A stretch of 64,000 nucleotides of DNA from Micromonospora arborensis (lineage in GTDB: Bacteria > Actinomycetota > Actinomycetes > Mycobacteriales > Micromonosporaceae). The position numbers and the translations under genes are program-made. Below are positions 1 through 8,546 of the stretch, in pieces. Positions within the stretch are counted from its first letter, which is position 1, and the number at the start of each line of letters is the position of its first letter. The notes under the pieces are model-generated. The model was not told the DNA's origin. It saw only the letters and a program-made list of their open reading frames with translations, and searched no databases. The stretch is from NCBI RefSeq assembly GCF_003205615.1, contig NZ_PYBV01000003.1:77705-141704 (forward strand), read 5' to 3'.

Positions 1-2
1 CC

Positions 3-1532
3 ATCGAACCCGCTGCCCTCGCGCACCACCTGCTCCGCGCCGGTGGCCCGGTCGCTGCCGGTCGTGCTGGGGCGTACGCCCGCACGGCCGCAGAGCAGGC
101 CGAACGCGATGGCAATCCGCACGAGGCGGCCCGCCTGTGGGGGCAGGCGCTCGAGGCGTACGACCGCGCCGGTGGGGTGGCGCAGCGCGAGCGGTTGACC
201 GCGCTGCTCGGGCTGGGACGCGCGCTGGCCGTCACGGGCCGGCTGGCCGAGGCGCGGCGACGGCGGGCCGAGGCGATCGCCGCAGCCGAAACCGTCGGCG
301 ACCCACTGCTGATCGAGGAGGTGTTGGCGGGCTTCGACGTGCCCGCCATCTGGACGCGCAACGACGACGACCTGCTCTCCGGGCACATCGTCCGAGCCGT
401 CGAACAGGCGCTGACCGCTCTCGGCCCAGCCGGCTCGACCGGCTCGACCGGCTCGACCGGCTTGACCGGTCTGACCGACTCGGCCGACTCGGCCGGCTCG
501 GCCCGCTCGGCTGGCTCGGCCGGTCTGACCGGCTCGGCGCAGCGCAGCCGGCTGTTGAGCACCCTTGCGCTGGAGCTGCGCGGCACCACCACCGATCGTG
601 GTCGCCGTGCGGCGGACGAGGCCGAGACGATCGCCCGGACCCTCGGCGACCCCGGGCTGCTGGCCTTCGCGCTCAACGCCCGCTTCATGCACACCTTCCA
701 GCGGGTTGGTCTGGCCGGTGCGCGGGCCCGGATCGGCGCCGAACTGGTCGACCTGGCCGCCCGACAGCAACTGGTGACGTTCGAGGTGCTCGGGCACCTC
801 GTCCTGGTCCAGGCCAACTGCGCCCTGGCCGACCGGTCCGGCGCCGACGCGCACGCCCACGCCGCCGACCGCCTCGCCGAGCGGTACGAGCTGCCGTTGG
901 TCGGTGTCTTCACCCGGTGGTACGCCGCGCTGCGGCTGGCGCTGGGTGGCGACCGGGACGCCGCGGCAACTGCGTACCGGGCCGCCGCCGAACGACTGCC
1001 CTCCGACGCCATGCCGGGCCTGGCCCAGGGGTTGCTGCCGCTCGCCCTGCTCGGCCTGCGCCTGGCCGACGCCGTGAGCGACGACCCGCTGGCAGGTGAC
1101 GCCCGGCTGGTCCCCGGGCGGCGACCGATTCCCGGGCCGGACGACGAGGACTGGGCGCGGCTGGACTGGGGCCCGCACGAGCCCTGGGTCCGGCCCCTGC
1201 TGCTCGCTGCCGCCGACGATCCCAGCGCCGCCCGAACGGCGCTGCGGACCCTGCCGGACGGACCGCACGACCTGCTGCGGGAGGTGCGGCTGTGCCTCAC
1301 CGGCCGGGCGGCGCTGGCCATCGGCGACCGGCCCACCATGGAACGCGTCGCCGCCGCGCTCCGCCCGGCCGCCGCCGAACTGGCTGCCGGCAGCGGGGTG
1401 GTCACCGTCGGCCCGGTGGCCGGGCACCTCGCCGATCTGGCTGCTGCCCTGGGCCGCGACGAGGAAGCCGCCGGGCACCGCCGTGCCGCGCGGCTGCTCG
1501 CCGCGCGCGTCCGCGCCGACGACCCAACCTGA
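3..1532 (+). CDS. C-terminal part of a large ATPase-type transcriptional regulator (partial)
   Basis: The reading frame is open from the first bases of the window and ends at TGA 1530-1532, so the N terminus lies outside. The 509 visible residues are alanine- and leucine-rich helical repeats of TPR style, such as 'HEAARLWGQALEAYDRAG' near the start and regular pairs of helices up to the end. This is the layout of the C-terminal half of AfsR/LuxR-type regulators, which carry an NB-ARC or AAA ATPase and a DNA-binding domain upstream; neither is visible here, so the family call is an inference. A low-complexity Ser/Thr/Gly stretch at roughly residues 143-181 interrupts the helical repeats. It is encoded by a 9-bp microsatellite and is probably a surface loop. 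A strong palindrome follows the stop and likely ends transcription. Confidence 0.6.
   Translation: MEPAALAHHLLRAGGPVAAGRAGAYARTAAEQAERDGNPHEAARLWGQALEAYDRAGGVAQRERLTALLGLGRALAVTGRLAEARRRRAEAIAAAETVGDPLLIEEVLAGFDVPAIWTRNDDDLLSGHIVRAVEQALTALGPAGSTGSTGSTGLTGLTDSADSAGSARSAGSAGLTGSAQRSRLLSTLALELRGTTTDRGRRAADEAETIARTLGDPGLLAFALNARFMHTFQRVGLAGARARIGAELVDLAARQQLVTFEVLGHLVLVQANCALADRSGADAHAHAADRLAERYELPLVGVFTRWYAALRLALGGDRDAAATAYRAAAERLPSDAMPGLAQGLLPLALLGLRLADAVSDDPLAGDARLVPGRRPIPGPDDEDWARLDWGPHEPWVRPLLLAAADDPSAARTALRTLPDGPHDLLREVRLCLTGRAALAIGDRPTMERVAAALRPAAAELAAGSGVVTVGPVAGHLADLAAALGRDEEAAGHRRAARLLAARVRADDPT
430..545 (+). repeat. 9-bp coding microsatellite (ccggctcga units)
   Basis: Three perfect copies of ccggctcga are followed by degenerate copies (ccggcttga, ccggtctga, ccgactcgg and so on) to about 545. 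All stay in frame and encode (G/D/A)-S/L-T-type tripeptides. Because the period is a multiple of three, copy-number change would alter loop length without breaking the protein. Confidence 0.85.
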
Positions 1533-1559
1533 GGGCCGGTCCAGGGGTCACGTCATGCG

Positions 1560-1608
1560 AGATCTTGGACAGTTACCGTCTTGCGCGAACGGTAACTGTC
1601 CAAGATCT
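1560..1608. terminator. Perfect 20-bp palindrome, probable terminator or dispersed repeat
   Basis: Bases 1560-1579 (agatcttggacagttaccgt) are perfectly complementary to 1589-1608, with a 9-nt loop. The stem is much longer and more AT-rich than a normal actinobacterial terminator and begins 28 bases after a stop codon. It may end transcription of the regulator gene or be one copy of a dispersed palindromic element. The rest of the 330-bp gap (1609-1862) shows no other gene; a 'gaggggg' Shine-Dalgarno for the antiporter lies at its end. Confidence 0.7.
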
Positions 1609-1862
1609 ACGAACAACACATCGCGATGTCGACCAGACCCGGGAACCCCGCCGGCCCGCATCCCGGGTTGTGGGGTACCGGCCAGCGGTCGGTGCTGGTG
1701 CGGGGTCAGCTGTTCCAGCGGTGCCCGTACCCGTGCCGGACGACACGCCCCCGCGCTCGGGCTACCCGGTGACTTGCCGGTTTCCGCCGGAACCGACCGG
1801 CGGGTGCGGTCAGATGGAACCACCGGCGCGTCCGCCGTCGGCCATGGTCCGAGGGGGTACGC

Positions 1863-3437
1863 GTGGACGTGCTCGTCCTGATCGTGGTGCTGGGCGCCAC
1901 CGTCCTGGTCGGTACCACTCTCGGCGGTCGGTACCGGGTCGCGCCGCCGGTTCTGCTCATCGCGTTCGGGGTGTTGCTCGGGTTCGCGCCACCGTTGTCC
2001 GAGGTGACCCTGGAACCGGACCTGGTGCTGCTGATCTTCCTGCCCGCGATCCTGTACCGGGAGAGCCTCACCATCAGTCTGCGCGAGATCCGGGCCAACC
2101 TGCCGGTGATCGGGCTGCTCGCCGTGGTGCTGGTGGTGCTCACCATGGTCACGGTGTCGTTCACCGCGCAGGCGTTCGGGGTGAACCCCGCCGCCGCCTG
2201 GGTGCTCGGCGCGGTCCTCGCGCCGACCGACGCCGCGGCGGTCACCGGCCTCGCCAAACGGCTGCCCCGGAAGCTGCTCACCACCCTGCACGCGGAAAGC
2301 CTGATCAACGACGGCACCGCCCTGGTGATCTTCGCGGTGGCGGTCGGTCTGCTCGCCGGGGGTGCGACGCCGGGTGCGCTGGGGGTCAGCGAGGAGTTCG
2401 TCGGGGCCAGCGTCGGCGGCGTGCTCGCCGGTCTGCTGGTGGGGGCCGCCGTGGTGCTGATCCGTAAACGGCTCGACGATCCGCTGCGCGAGGGCGCGCT
2501 GAGTGTGCTGACACCGTTCGGGGCCTTCCTGCTCGCCGACTCGGTGCACGCCAGCGGTGTGCTGGCGGTGGTGGTCGCCGGACTCATGCTGGCCTACGCC
2601 GGCCCACGGGTGATCCGGGCCCGGTCCCGGGTGCTGGCGTACGCGTTCTGGGACCTGACCACGTTCCTGATCAACGGCGGGCTGTTCGTCCTGCTCGGCA
2701 CGCAGATACCCCGGGCGGTACGGGGCATCAGCAGCACCTCGCCCGGACGGGCGCTGGTGATCGTGCTCGCGGTGACCGTGGTCGTCCTGGCCACGCGGCT
2801 GCTCTTCATCTATCTGACCACGCTGTCGGCGAGGTTGCGGCGCCGCCGGATGGTGATCGAGGGCCAGGGGCCGTCCGGCTGGCGGGTGGGGACCGTCGCC
2901 GGCTGGTCCGGTTTCCGGGGTGCGGTGTCGCTGGCAGCCGCACTGGCCGTCCCGACGATGACGGTCGCCGGTCGACCGGTGGTCGAACGCGACCTGATCA
3001 TCTTCGTCACCGCCCTGGTGATCGTGCTGATCATGCTGCTGCAGGGCACCACCCTGCCGCAGGTGGTGCGCTGGGCGGGGTTGGTCGGCGACCCCGAACG
3101 TGTCGACGAGGCCCGCAATGCCCGGCGGCGGGCCACCGAGGTGGGCCTGGCCGCCCTGCCCCAGGTCGCCGCCGAGGTCGGTGCCCGGGAGGAGTCGGTG
3201 CGCCGGCTGCAGGCGGAGTACCAACGCCACCTGGAGGACGTCAACGAGAGCGGCGGAAACACCGCCGAGGAACGTCGCCTGGAACGCCGACTGCGCCTCG
3301 GGGCCCTCGCGCACAAGCGGCGGGAGATCACCCGCCTGCGCGACAGCCGGGAGATCGACGACCTCGTGCTGCAGGAACTCCAGGCGGCACTGGACAACGA
3401 GGAGATCCGGCTGTTGGGACGTGAACCCAACGACTGA
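1863..3437 (+). CDS. CPA1-family Na+/H+ antiporter
   Basis: A 524-residue inner-membrane protein that should exchange cytoplasmic Na+ (or K+) for protons and so help control pH and sodium. About ten to twelve hydrophobic segments fill residues 1-400. The CPA1 hallmarks are present: the 'APTDAAAV' loop at residues 120-127 and the ion-binding motif 'ESLINDGTA' at 145-153, whose Asn-Asp pair is the expected cation site. The last 120 residues form a charged, probably coiled-coil cytoplasmic tail ('RRLQAEYQRHLED'), as in bacterial NhaP/Nha1-type proteins. The GTG start is chosen because a gaggggg ribosome-binding site lies just upstream. It stands alone, facing the convergent ABC transporter operon. 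The family call is firm; the preferred cation cannot be told. Confidence 0.92.
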   Translation: MDVLVLIVVLGATVLVGTTLGGRYRVAPPVLLIAFGVLLGFAPPLSEVTLEPDLVLLIFLPAILYRESLTISLREIRANLPVIGLLAVVLVVLTMVTVSFTAQAFGVNPAAAWVLGAVLAPTDAAAVTGLAKRLPRKLLTTLHAESLINDGTALVIFAVAVGLLAGGATPGALGVSEEFVGASVGGVLAGLLVGAAVVLIRKRLDDPLREGALSVLTPFGAFLLADSVHASGVLAVVVAGLMLAYAGPRVIRARSRVLAYAFWDLTTFLINGGLFVLLGTQIPRAVRGISSTSPGRALVIVLAVTVVVLATRLLFIYLTTLSARLRRRRMVIEGQGPSGWRVGTVAGWSGFRGAVSLAAALAVPTMTVAGRPVVERDLIIFVTALVIVLIMLLQGTTLPQVVRWAGLVGDPERVDEARNARRRATEVGLAALPQVAAEVGAREESVRRLQAEYQRHLEDVNESGGNTAEERRLERRLRLGALAHKRREITRLRDSREIDDLVLQELQAALDNEEIRLLGREPND

Positions 3438-3452
3438 TCGCGGTCGACGGGC

Positions 3453-4196
3453 TCAGAGCACCTGGGCGAGGAACCGGCGTAGCCGGGGATGCTCGGCCCG
3501 TTCGAAGATCGCCTCCGGCGGCCCGGCCTCCAGCACGACGCCCCGGTCCATGAAGGCGACGGTGTCGGCTACCTGCCGGGCGAAGCCCATCTCGTGGGTC
3601 ACCACCACCATGGTCATGCCCGCGGCGGACAGGTCGGCCATCACCCCGAGTACGCCCTTGACCAGCTCCGGATCGAGCGCCGAGGTGGCCTCGTCGAAGA
3701 GCATCACCTCGGGCCGTAGCGCCAGCGCCCGGGCGATCGCCACCCGCTGCTGCTGACCGCCGGAGAGCTGCGCCGGCCGTGCGTCGGCCTTGGCTGCCAA
3801 CCCCACCAGCTCCAGTTGGGCCCGGGCGACCGCCTCCGCCTCGTCCTCGCCGAGCTTGCGGAGCCGGCGCAGCGCGAGGGTGACGTTGCGCAGCACGCTC
3901 ATGTGCGGGAAGAGGTTGAACTGTTGGAAGACCATGCCCACCCGTTGCCGCAACGCGTCCGGGTCGTCACCCAGCACGCTGCGCCCGTCCAGCAGCACGT
4001 CGCCGCGGTCCGGCTCGATCAGCCGATTGATGGTGCGCAGCAGGGTGGACTTGCCCGACCCGGACGGGCCGATCACACAGGCCGTCGCCCCGCGCGGCAC
4101 GGTGAGGTCGACACCGCGCAGCACCCGGTTCGGCCCGAAGGCGAGGTGCACGTCGCGTACGTCGAGGCTGACCGAGGTGGTCGTCGCCGTGGTCAT
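3453..4196 (-). CDS. Polar amino-acid ABC importer, ATP-binding protein (GlnQ type)
   Basis: A 247-residue ATPase that should power the importer formed with the two upstream genes. Walker A is GPSGSGKST at residues 43-51, the signature LSGGQQQ at 144-150 and Walker B VMLFDE at 164-169, followed by the D-loop and the switch His of '[10 protein letters not shown]'. Length and motifs fit the PAAT (polar amino acid) ABC family. The ATG start overlaps the permease stop as ATGA, indicating translational coupling. The frame stays open far upstream through the permease gene, but that is a high-GC artefact, since the permease is clearly coded in another frame. The riboswitch and leader peptide ahead of the operon point to a sulfur amino acid as cargo. 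Confidence 0.93.
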   Translation of the reverse strand: MTTATTTSVSLDVRDVHLAFGPNRVLRGVDLTVPRGATACVIGPSGSGKSTLLRTINRLIEPDRGDVLLDGRSVLGDDPDALRQRVGMVFQQFNLFPHMSVLRNVTLALRRLRKLGEDEAEAVARAQLELVGLAAKADARPAQLSGGQQQRVAIARALALRPEVMLFDEATSALDPELVKGVLGVMADLSAAGMTMVVVTHEMGFARQVADTVAFMDRGVVLEAGPPEAIFERAEHPRLRRFLAQVL

Positions 4197-4978
4197 CGCC
4201 GGTCTCCTTCGGTCGCGACGGGCAGCACCGACGCGAGGTCGTCGTCCTGGTCGTCGTCGGACGGTGTGGTGGCCGGCCGGCCGTTGCGCAGCCGCCGGTC
4301 GATCCAGTTGACGACGTGTGTCAGCGGGACGGTCAGCACCAGGTAGCACAGCCCCGCCAGCAGCAGCGCGGACTCGTTGCCGGTGGTGGCCGCGTAGTCC
4401 TGCCCGATCCGGAACAGCTCCCGCTGACTGGCCACCAGGCCGAGGAAGTAGACCAGGCTGGAGTCCTTGATCAGGGCGATGAGCTGGTTCACCCAGGCGG
4501 GCAGCACCCGCCGGATGCCCTGCGGGATGATCACCAGCCGCATCGCGTCGGCCCAGGAGAAACCGAGAGCGCGGGCACCCTCCAACTGGGCGGCCTCCAC
4601 CGACTGGATGCCGGAGCGGAAGATCTCCCCGATGTACGCGGCCGCGATGAGCGACAACGCCAGGATCCCCAACGGGTAGGGGTCCGGCCCCCAGACCTGC
4701 ATGCCCAGCGGGGCCAGCCCGACGCCGATCAGCAGGATCGTCGCCGCGGCCGGAAGCCCTCGGAACACGTCCGTGTAGACCCGCGCCGGCCAGCGCAGCC
4801 ACCGGCTGCGGGAGATGCCGGCGACGGCCAACAGCAGGCCCAGCACCGAGCCGAGCAGGGCGGCGGAGACCGCCAGGATCAGCGTGTTGGGCAGCCCGAC
4901 GGTCAACATCTCGGGCAGCGCCTCGCGCATCGCGTCGATGTCGAAGAAGGTCTCCCACAGGGTGCTCAACGGATCCAT
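4193..4978 (-). CDS. Polar amino-acid ABC importer, permease
   Basis: A 261-residue membrane protein of the His/Glu/Gln/Arg/opine permease family. It has a typical '[20 protein letters not shown]' first segment, five membrane spans and the EAA loop '[20 protein letters not shown]' that contacts the ATPase. As the only permease gene in the operon it should act as a homodimer. It starts 39 bases after the binding-protein gene and overlaps the ATPase gene by four bases. The acidic C-terminal tail (DDDQDDD) is a small oddity. Cystine or methionine is favoured as the substrate from the regulatory leader, not from the protein itself. Confidence 0.92.
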   Translation of the reverse strand: MDPLSTLWETFFDIDAMREALPEMLTVGLPNTLILAVSAALLGSVLGLLLAVAGISRSRWLRWPARVYTDVFRGLPAAATILLIGVGLAPLGMQVWGPDPYPLGILALSLIAAAYIGEIFRSGIQSVEAAQLEGARALGFSWADAMRLVIIPQGIRRVLPAWVNQLIALIKDSSLVYFLGLVASQRELFRIGQDYAATTGNESALLLAGLCYLVLTVPLTHVVNWIDRRLRNGRPATTPSDDDQDDDLASVLPVATEGDRR

Positions 4979-5017
4979 CGGTCGCCTCTCCGGTCGCCCT
5001 GCTCGCTCGTCACCGGA

Positions 5018-5947
5018 TCAGGAAGCAGCCGACGCGGACGCCGACGGCGTGGCTGCCGTGGACGCCGACGGCGTGGCTGCCGTGGACGCCGACGGCGTGG
5101 CTGCCGCGGACGGGGCCGACACCGTGCCGCTGCCCGGCTTGAAGTCCGCCGGGATCGGCCGGCCGGGGTAGTACTGCGCCTGCAACCGGCTCCAGGTGCC
5201 GTCCGCGATGACCTCGTCGAGGCCCTTGTTCAGTGCATCGCGCAGCTTGTCGCCGCCCTTGGCGACGGCGTACGCGGTCGGTGCCGGGCTGAGCTGCTTG
5301 GCCGCAACGGTGATCTTGCCGTTGCTGTCGGCGGCCGACTTCTCGCCGATCTCGGCCGGGGCGATCCACGCGTCGGCGGTGCCGGCCTTGAGCTGGTTGA
5401 TCGCGCCGTTGTAGTCCGGCACCCGCACCGGGTCGAGCTTCTCGCCGGTGGCGTAGTCGTCCTGGACGGTGCCCTGCACCACCACGACCCGCTTGCCGGC
5501 GAGCTGGTCGAAGCCGGTGATCGGCGAGCCGGCCGGGACGTCCAGGCCGAAGTAGCCGAAGTCGTAGCCGTTGCCGAAGTCGACGGTCTTCTTACGCGCC
5601 TCGGTGATGGTGATCGAGGAGCTGCCGACGTCGAACTTGTGGTTGTTGACCTGGGAGAGCAGGGCGGAGAAGTCGGTGCCGACGAACTCGACCTTGAGGC
5701 CGAGCTTGCCGGCCACGGCGGTCAGCAGGTCGTTGTCGAAACCGGTGAACCGGCCGTCCTTGAGGTAGACGTTCGGCGGGGCGTCGGTCAGCGTGCCGGC
5801 CCGCAGCACGCCCGGCTGCGCCAGGCCGTACGGGTTGGCGGTGGCGTCGGCCGAGCTGTCGTTGCCGCAGCCGCTGAGCGTGGTGGCGGCCAGGATCGTG
5901 GCCGCGCCCAGGGCGGCGGCGCGGGTCAGGGCAGGAAGAAGTCGCAC
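5018..5947 (-). CDS. Amino-acid ABC importer, substrate-binding lipoprotein
   Basis: A 309-residue extracytoplasmic binding protein of the SBP_bac_3 family. The signal peptide ends in the lipobox LSGC, so Cys27 should be lipid-modified and anchor it to the membrane. The mature part has the expected 'GFDNDLLTAVAGKLGLKVEF' and 'FDVGSSSITITEARKKTVDF' core. The GTG start is preceded by ggag seven bases upstream. The C-terminal tail carries repeated alanine/serine/threonine/proline octapeptides coded by three 24-bp repeats, beyond the normal fold. It is the first full-length gene of the operon, behind a SAM-IV-type riboswitch and a cysteine-containing leader peptide, which suggests cystine, methionine or a related sulfur compound as ligand. 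Confidence 0.93.
   Translation of the reverse strand: MRLLPALTRAAALGAATILAATTLSGCGNDSSADATANPYGLAQPGVLRAGTLTDAPPNVYLKDGRFTGFDNDLLTAVAGKLGLKVEFVGTDFSALLSQVNNHKFDVGSSSITITEARKKTVDFGNGYDFGYFGLDVPAGSPITGFDQLAGKRVVVVQGTVQDDYATGEKLDPVRVPDYNGAINQLKAGTADAWIAPAEIGEKSAADSNGKITVAAKQLSPAPTAYAVAKGGDKLRDALNKGLDEVIADGTWSRLQAQYYPGRPIPADFKPGSGTVSAPSAAATPSASTAATPSASTAATPSASASAAS
5037..5108 (-). repeat. Three 24-bp tandem repeats in the 3' end of the binding-protein gene
   Basis: Copies at 5037-5060, 5061-5084 and 5085-5108 are identical except for one base in the last. They encode an Ala/Ser/Thr/Pro octapeptide three times at the C terminus, so the tail can change length by slippage. Confidence 0.9.
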
Positions 5948-6047
5948 GGGTGTCTCCGAAGGGTGGTGTCTCGGTGGGCACGGGCGTGCGCCACCGACGG
6001 GACGCCCGATGGGCGTACCGGTGGGAAGGAGTTCGGGAAGGGGTGTG

Positions 6048-6188
6048 CTAGAGCGCGATGCCGCGACGACAGGCGGCGCTGCACATTCGCATCATGTCCA
6101 CGTGCCGTCGCCGGGTCAGTGCCGGCGAGGGCCAACCGGAGCAGACGTCCGCGACGCCGGTCGGTGGGGCGGTGCTGAGGATGCGCAT
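6048..6188 (-). CDS. Short leader peptide of the RRxHVD type (probable sulfur-responsive attenuator)
   Basis: A 46-residue frame lies between the riboswitch and the binding-protein gene, with GGGAG six bases before its ATG. Its C-terminal half reads 'TRRRHVDMMRMCSAACRR', which matches the RR-x-HVD...SA-x-CR pattern of short leader peptides annotated upstream of sulfur-assimilation genes in actinobacteria (recalled, not searched). Three Cys (16, 36, 40) and several Met make it suited to sense charged Cys or Met tRNA by ribosome stalling. A small hairpin (acgcccatcgggcgt) lies between it and the transporter gene. The first half (residues 1-22) may not matter; a start nearer the conserved part is possible. 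Confidence 0.72.
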   Translation of the reverse strand: MRILSTAPPTGVADVCSGWPSPALTRRRHVDMMRMCSAACRRGIAL

Positions 6189-6214
6189 GGGTCTCCCGGG
6201 TCTGTGCTGACCTG

Positions 6215-6335
6215 GGTGCCAGGCCACGCTTGCACCGGCGTCGTGCCGGTGCCTGGTCTTCACCCGGGGCACCCCACCGCGGAGGAGGGTTGCCGGCCAG
6301 CGAGCCGGGGCTTCGCGCTGGCACTCATGACCTGC
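6215..6335 (-). promoter_or_regulatory. SAM-IV-type riboswitch
   Basis: Read on the minus strand, the RNA starts with ggtcatgagtgccagcg, continues with aagccccggct and ctggccggcaaccctcc, and closes with gtggggtgccccgggtgaag before gacc pairs back to the first ggtc. This order of conserved blocks is that of the actinobacterial SAM-IV riboswitch, a SAM-I relative. A -10-like TAGCCT (6345-6340) puts the transcription start at about 6333, the first base of the aptamer, so little precedes it. S-adenosylmethionine binding would be expected to lower expression of the leader peptide and importer downstream. The aptamer edges are approximate; no folding was run. Confidence 0.82.
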
Positions 6336-6419
6336 GGCGAGGCTAGCAGCACGCCCGGGTGGGTCGTCCAGTCGTTATGACCACGCTCACCGTGCGCGAC
6401 GAGCTGCCCCGCCCGCAGG

Positions 6420-8393
6420 TCAGCCGGCGTGCACGTGCGGTCGACGGTGCGGGTCGGGCTCCTGACGGCGCAGGATCTCCCGGGTCACCGAGGCGATGGC
6501 ACCCTGTCCGAACGCCAGGTAGCGCAGGAAGTTGCGAGCCGGTCCGCCCTCGGACCACTCGAAGTAGATGTGGGGGCGCCGACGGCTGCGGTCGCGGATC
6601 TCCAGCAGCAGGGCGGCGAGCGCGGTGGGCACCGAGGAACTGGCCAGGCTGAGCACCGGGAAGCGGCCGTCGGCCACGCTGCCGCGTACCAGCAGCCCGG
6701 TCTCGAAGTCGGACGGGTCGGTGACCTGGACCTCGACGAAGATGACGTCGCTGTCATCGGGGAAGTCGTTGTCCGCCATGGTCTGTGCCAGCTTGGCGCG
6801 GTACTCCGCCTCGTCGCGCCGGTCGGGATCGTGGGCGATGAGCCGGATTCGCCGTCCGGCACGTTCGTCGATCATCCGGGTCGCGACCGCGTCCAGCTCG
6901 ACGCGGTCCACGCGCAGCTCATAGGCCCGCATCAGCCGGGACAGCACCGACACCACGATGAATCCGCCGATGAAGCAGGCCGCGATCTTGACACCGTCGG
7001 GGCGTTCCACCACGTTCGCCAGGGTGGTGTAGACGAAGATCACCGCGATGACGCCGAACGCGATGGTGCGGCCGCGCTGACGCCGCCGCACCGCCGCGAG
7101 CGTCACCGCCGTCGCCGCCGACGTGATCAGCACCAGGACACCCGTGGCGTACGCGCCGCCCTGCGCGTCCACGCTGGCCTCGAAGACGACCGTGATCAGG
7201 AACGCCACCGCGATGAAGACCAGCACCAGCGGCCGGATGGCCCGCGCCCAGGTCGGTGCCATGCCGTAGCGGGGCAGGTAGCGAGGTACGAGGTTGAGCA
7301 GACCGGCCATCGCCGACGCCCCCGCGAACCACAGGATCCCGATGGTGGACAGGTCGTAGATGGTGCCGAACACCTCCCCGAGGTGCTCGTGCGCCAGGTA
7401 GGCCAGCGCCCGGCCGTTCGCCGGTCCGCCCGGCCGGAAATCCTCCGCCGGGATCAGCACGGTGGTCGTCACGCTGCTGGCGATCAGGAAGGCGCTCATG
7501 ATCAACGCGGCGGTGGTGAGCAGTCGGTGCGCGCCGCGGATCCGGCCCAGCGGTCGAGCCTCGGAGTCCTGCGGGTCTCCTCGGACGCTCGGCATGACCG
7601 CCACCCCGGTCTCGAAGCCGGACAGGCCCAATGCCAGTTTCGGAAAGACCAGCAGCGACAGCCCGACCACCAGCCAGGGATCGCCGTGGCCGGTGGTCAG
7701 CGTGGTGGTCCAGTCCCCGACCGCGCTCGGGTGCGTCACGACCCGCCACAGCGAGTCGGCCATCACCACCGCGTTCAGCGCCAGGTAGACCGCGACCAGG
7801 ACGACCGCGATTCCGATGGCCTCGCCGAATCCCTTGAGGAACACCGCGCCCAGCAGCGTCAGCAGCAGCAGGGTGAGCAGCACCTCGTGCCCCTTGAGCC
7901 CGCTCGGCAAAAAGGGGTTCTCATCGATGTGCGCGGTCGCGTCGGCGGCCGACAGGGTGATGGTGATGATGAAGTCGGTGGCCGCGAAACCGAGCAGCAC
8001 CAGCACCAGCAACTTGCCCGGCCAGTAGCTCAGCAGGCGTACCAACATCGCGATCGAGCCCTCACCGTGCGGGCTCTCTACCGCCACCCGTCGATAGACC
8101 GGCAGCGCACCCAGCAGGGTCACCAGCACCAGCACCAGGGTCGCCACCGGCGACAGCGCCCCGGCGGCCAGCGCCGCGATGCCCGGCTGGTAGCCCAGTG
8201 TGGAGAAGTAGTCGACGCCGGTCAGGCACATCACCTTCCACCACGGGTGGTGCCGGTGCTCCGGCGGACGCCCGTGCGGCCCCGGGTGCTGCACGACCTG
8301 CTCCGAGCCGGCGTCGAGCAACCACCCCCGCAGCCGGCCGCCGCGCCTGTCGACCTTCATCGGCGCGTCCCCCGTCATCCCGCCCGCGGTCAC
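6420..8393 (-). CDS. APC-superfamily permease with cytoplasmic C-terminal domain
   Basis: A protein of up to 657 residues with about twelve hydrophobic segments between residues 50 and 475, then a soluble tail of roughly 170 residues. The first segment contains '[17 protein letters not shown]' and the loop '[12 protein letters not shown]', reminiscent of the APC fold shared by amino-acid permeases and KUP/KimA-type potassium importers. Substrate cannot be decided: many homologues are labelled amino acid transporters, but the large C-terminal domain is also found in KUP-like proteins. The start is uncertain; GTG at 8393, ATG at 8378 and ATG at 8360 (best Shine-Dalgarno, ggggga) are all in frame. 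It ends 85 bases before the riboswitch and is not part of that operon's leader. Confidence 0.75.
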   Translation of the reverse strand: MTAGGMTGDAPMKVDRRGGRLRGWLLDAGSEQVVQHPGPHGRPPEHRHHPWWKVMCLTGVDYFSTLGYQPGIAALAAGALSPVATLVLVLVTLLGALPVYRRVAVESPHGEGSIAMLVRLLSYWPGKLLVLVLLGFAATDFIITITLSAADATAHIDENPFLPSGLKGHEVLLTLLLLTLLGAVFLKGFGEAIGIAVVLVAVYLALNAVVMADSLWRVVTHPSAVGDWTTTLTTGHGDPWLVVGLSLLVFPKLALGLSGFETGVAVMPSVRGDPQDSEARPLGRIRGAHRLLTTAALIMSAFLIASSVTTTVLIPAEDFRPGGPANGRALAYLAHEHLGEVFGTIYDLSTIGILWFAGASAMAGLLNLVPRYLPRYGMAPTWARAIRPLVLVFIAVAFLITVVFEASVDAQGGAYATGVLVLITSAATAVTLAAVRRRQRGRTIAFGVIAVIFVYTTLANVVERPDGVKIAACFIGGFIVVSVLSRLMRAYELRVDRVELDAVATRMIDERAGRRIRLIAHDPDRRDEAEYRAKLAQTMADNDFPDDSDVIFVEVQVTDPSDFETGLLVRGSVADGRFPVLSLASSSVPTALAALLLEIRDRSRRRPHIYFEWSEGGPARNFLRYLAFGQGAIASVTREILRRQEPDPHRRPHVHAG

Positions 8394-8546
8394 CGTGAGT
8401 ATCCGCCCGTCCAGCCGCGCCCGTCCGCCGGTGCGCGGAACTCGCCCGCCGCCCGCTCGGGTTTCGGGCCAGAGACAGGGGGGAAACAGCGCCCCCGGCC
8501 TGGCGGGATCACGCCGGACCGGACGTCACCGGGGAGGGGGCAGAGC

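Noticed and set aside
1548..3314. 588-codon open frame antisense to the antiporter gene
   Set aside because: High-GC mirror frame: its translation is low-complexity His/Gln/Asp-rich and the antiporter on the other strand is unmistakable.
3453..4958. 501-codon frame that would fuse the ATPase to an upstream domain
   Set aside because: The upstream part is the permease gene read in the wrong frame; ATG 4196 overlaps the permease stop as ATGA.
6429..8546. Upstream extension of the CorA frame by about 700 codons
   Set aside because: It is antisense to the APC permease and has biased composition; a strong Shine-Dalgarno precedes ATG 8547.
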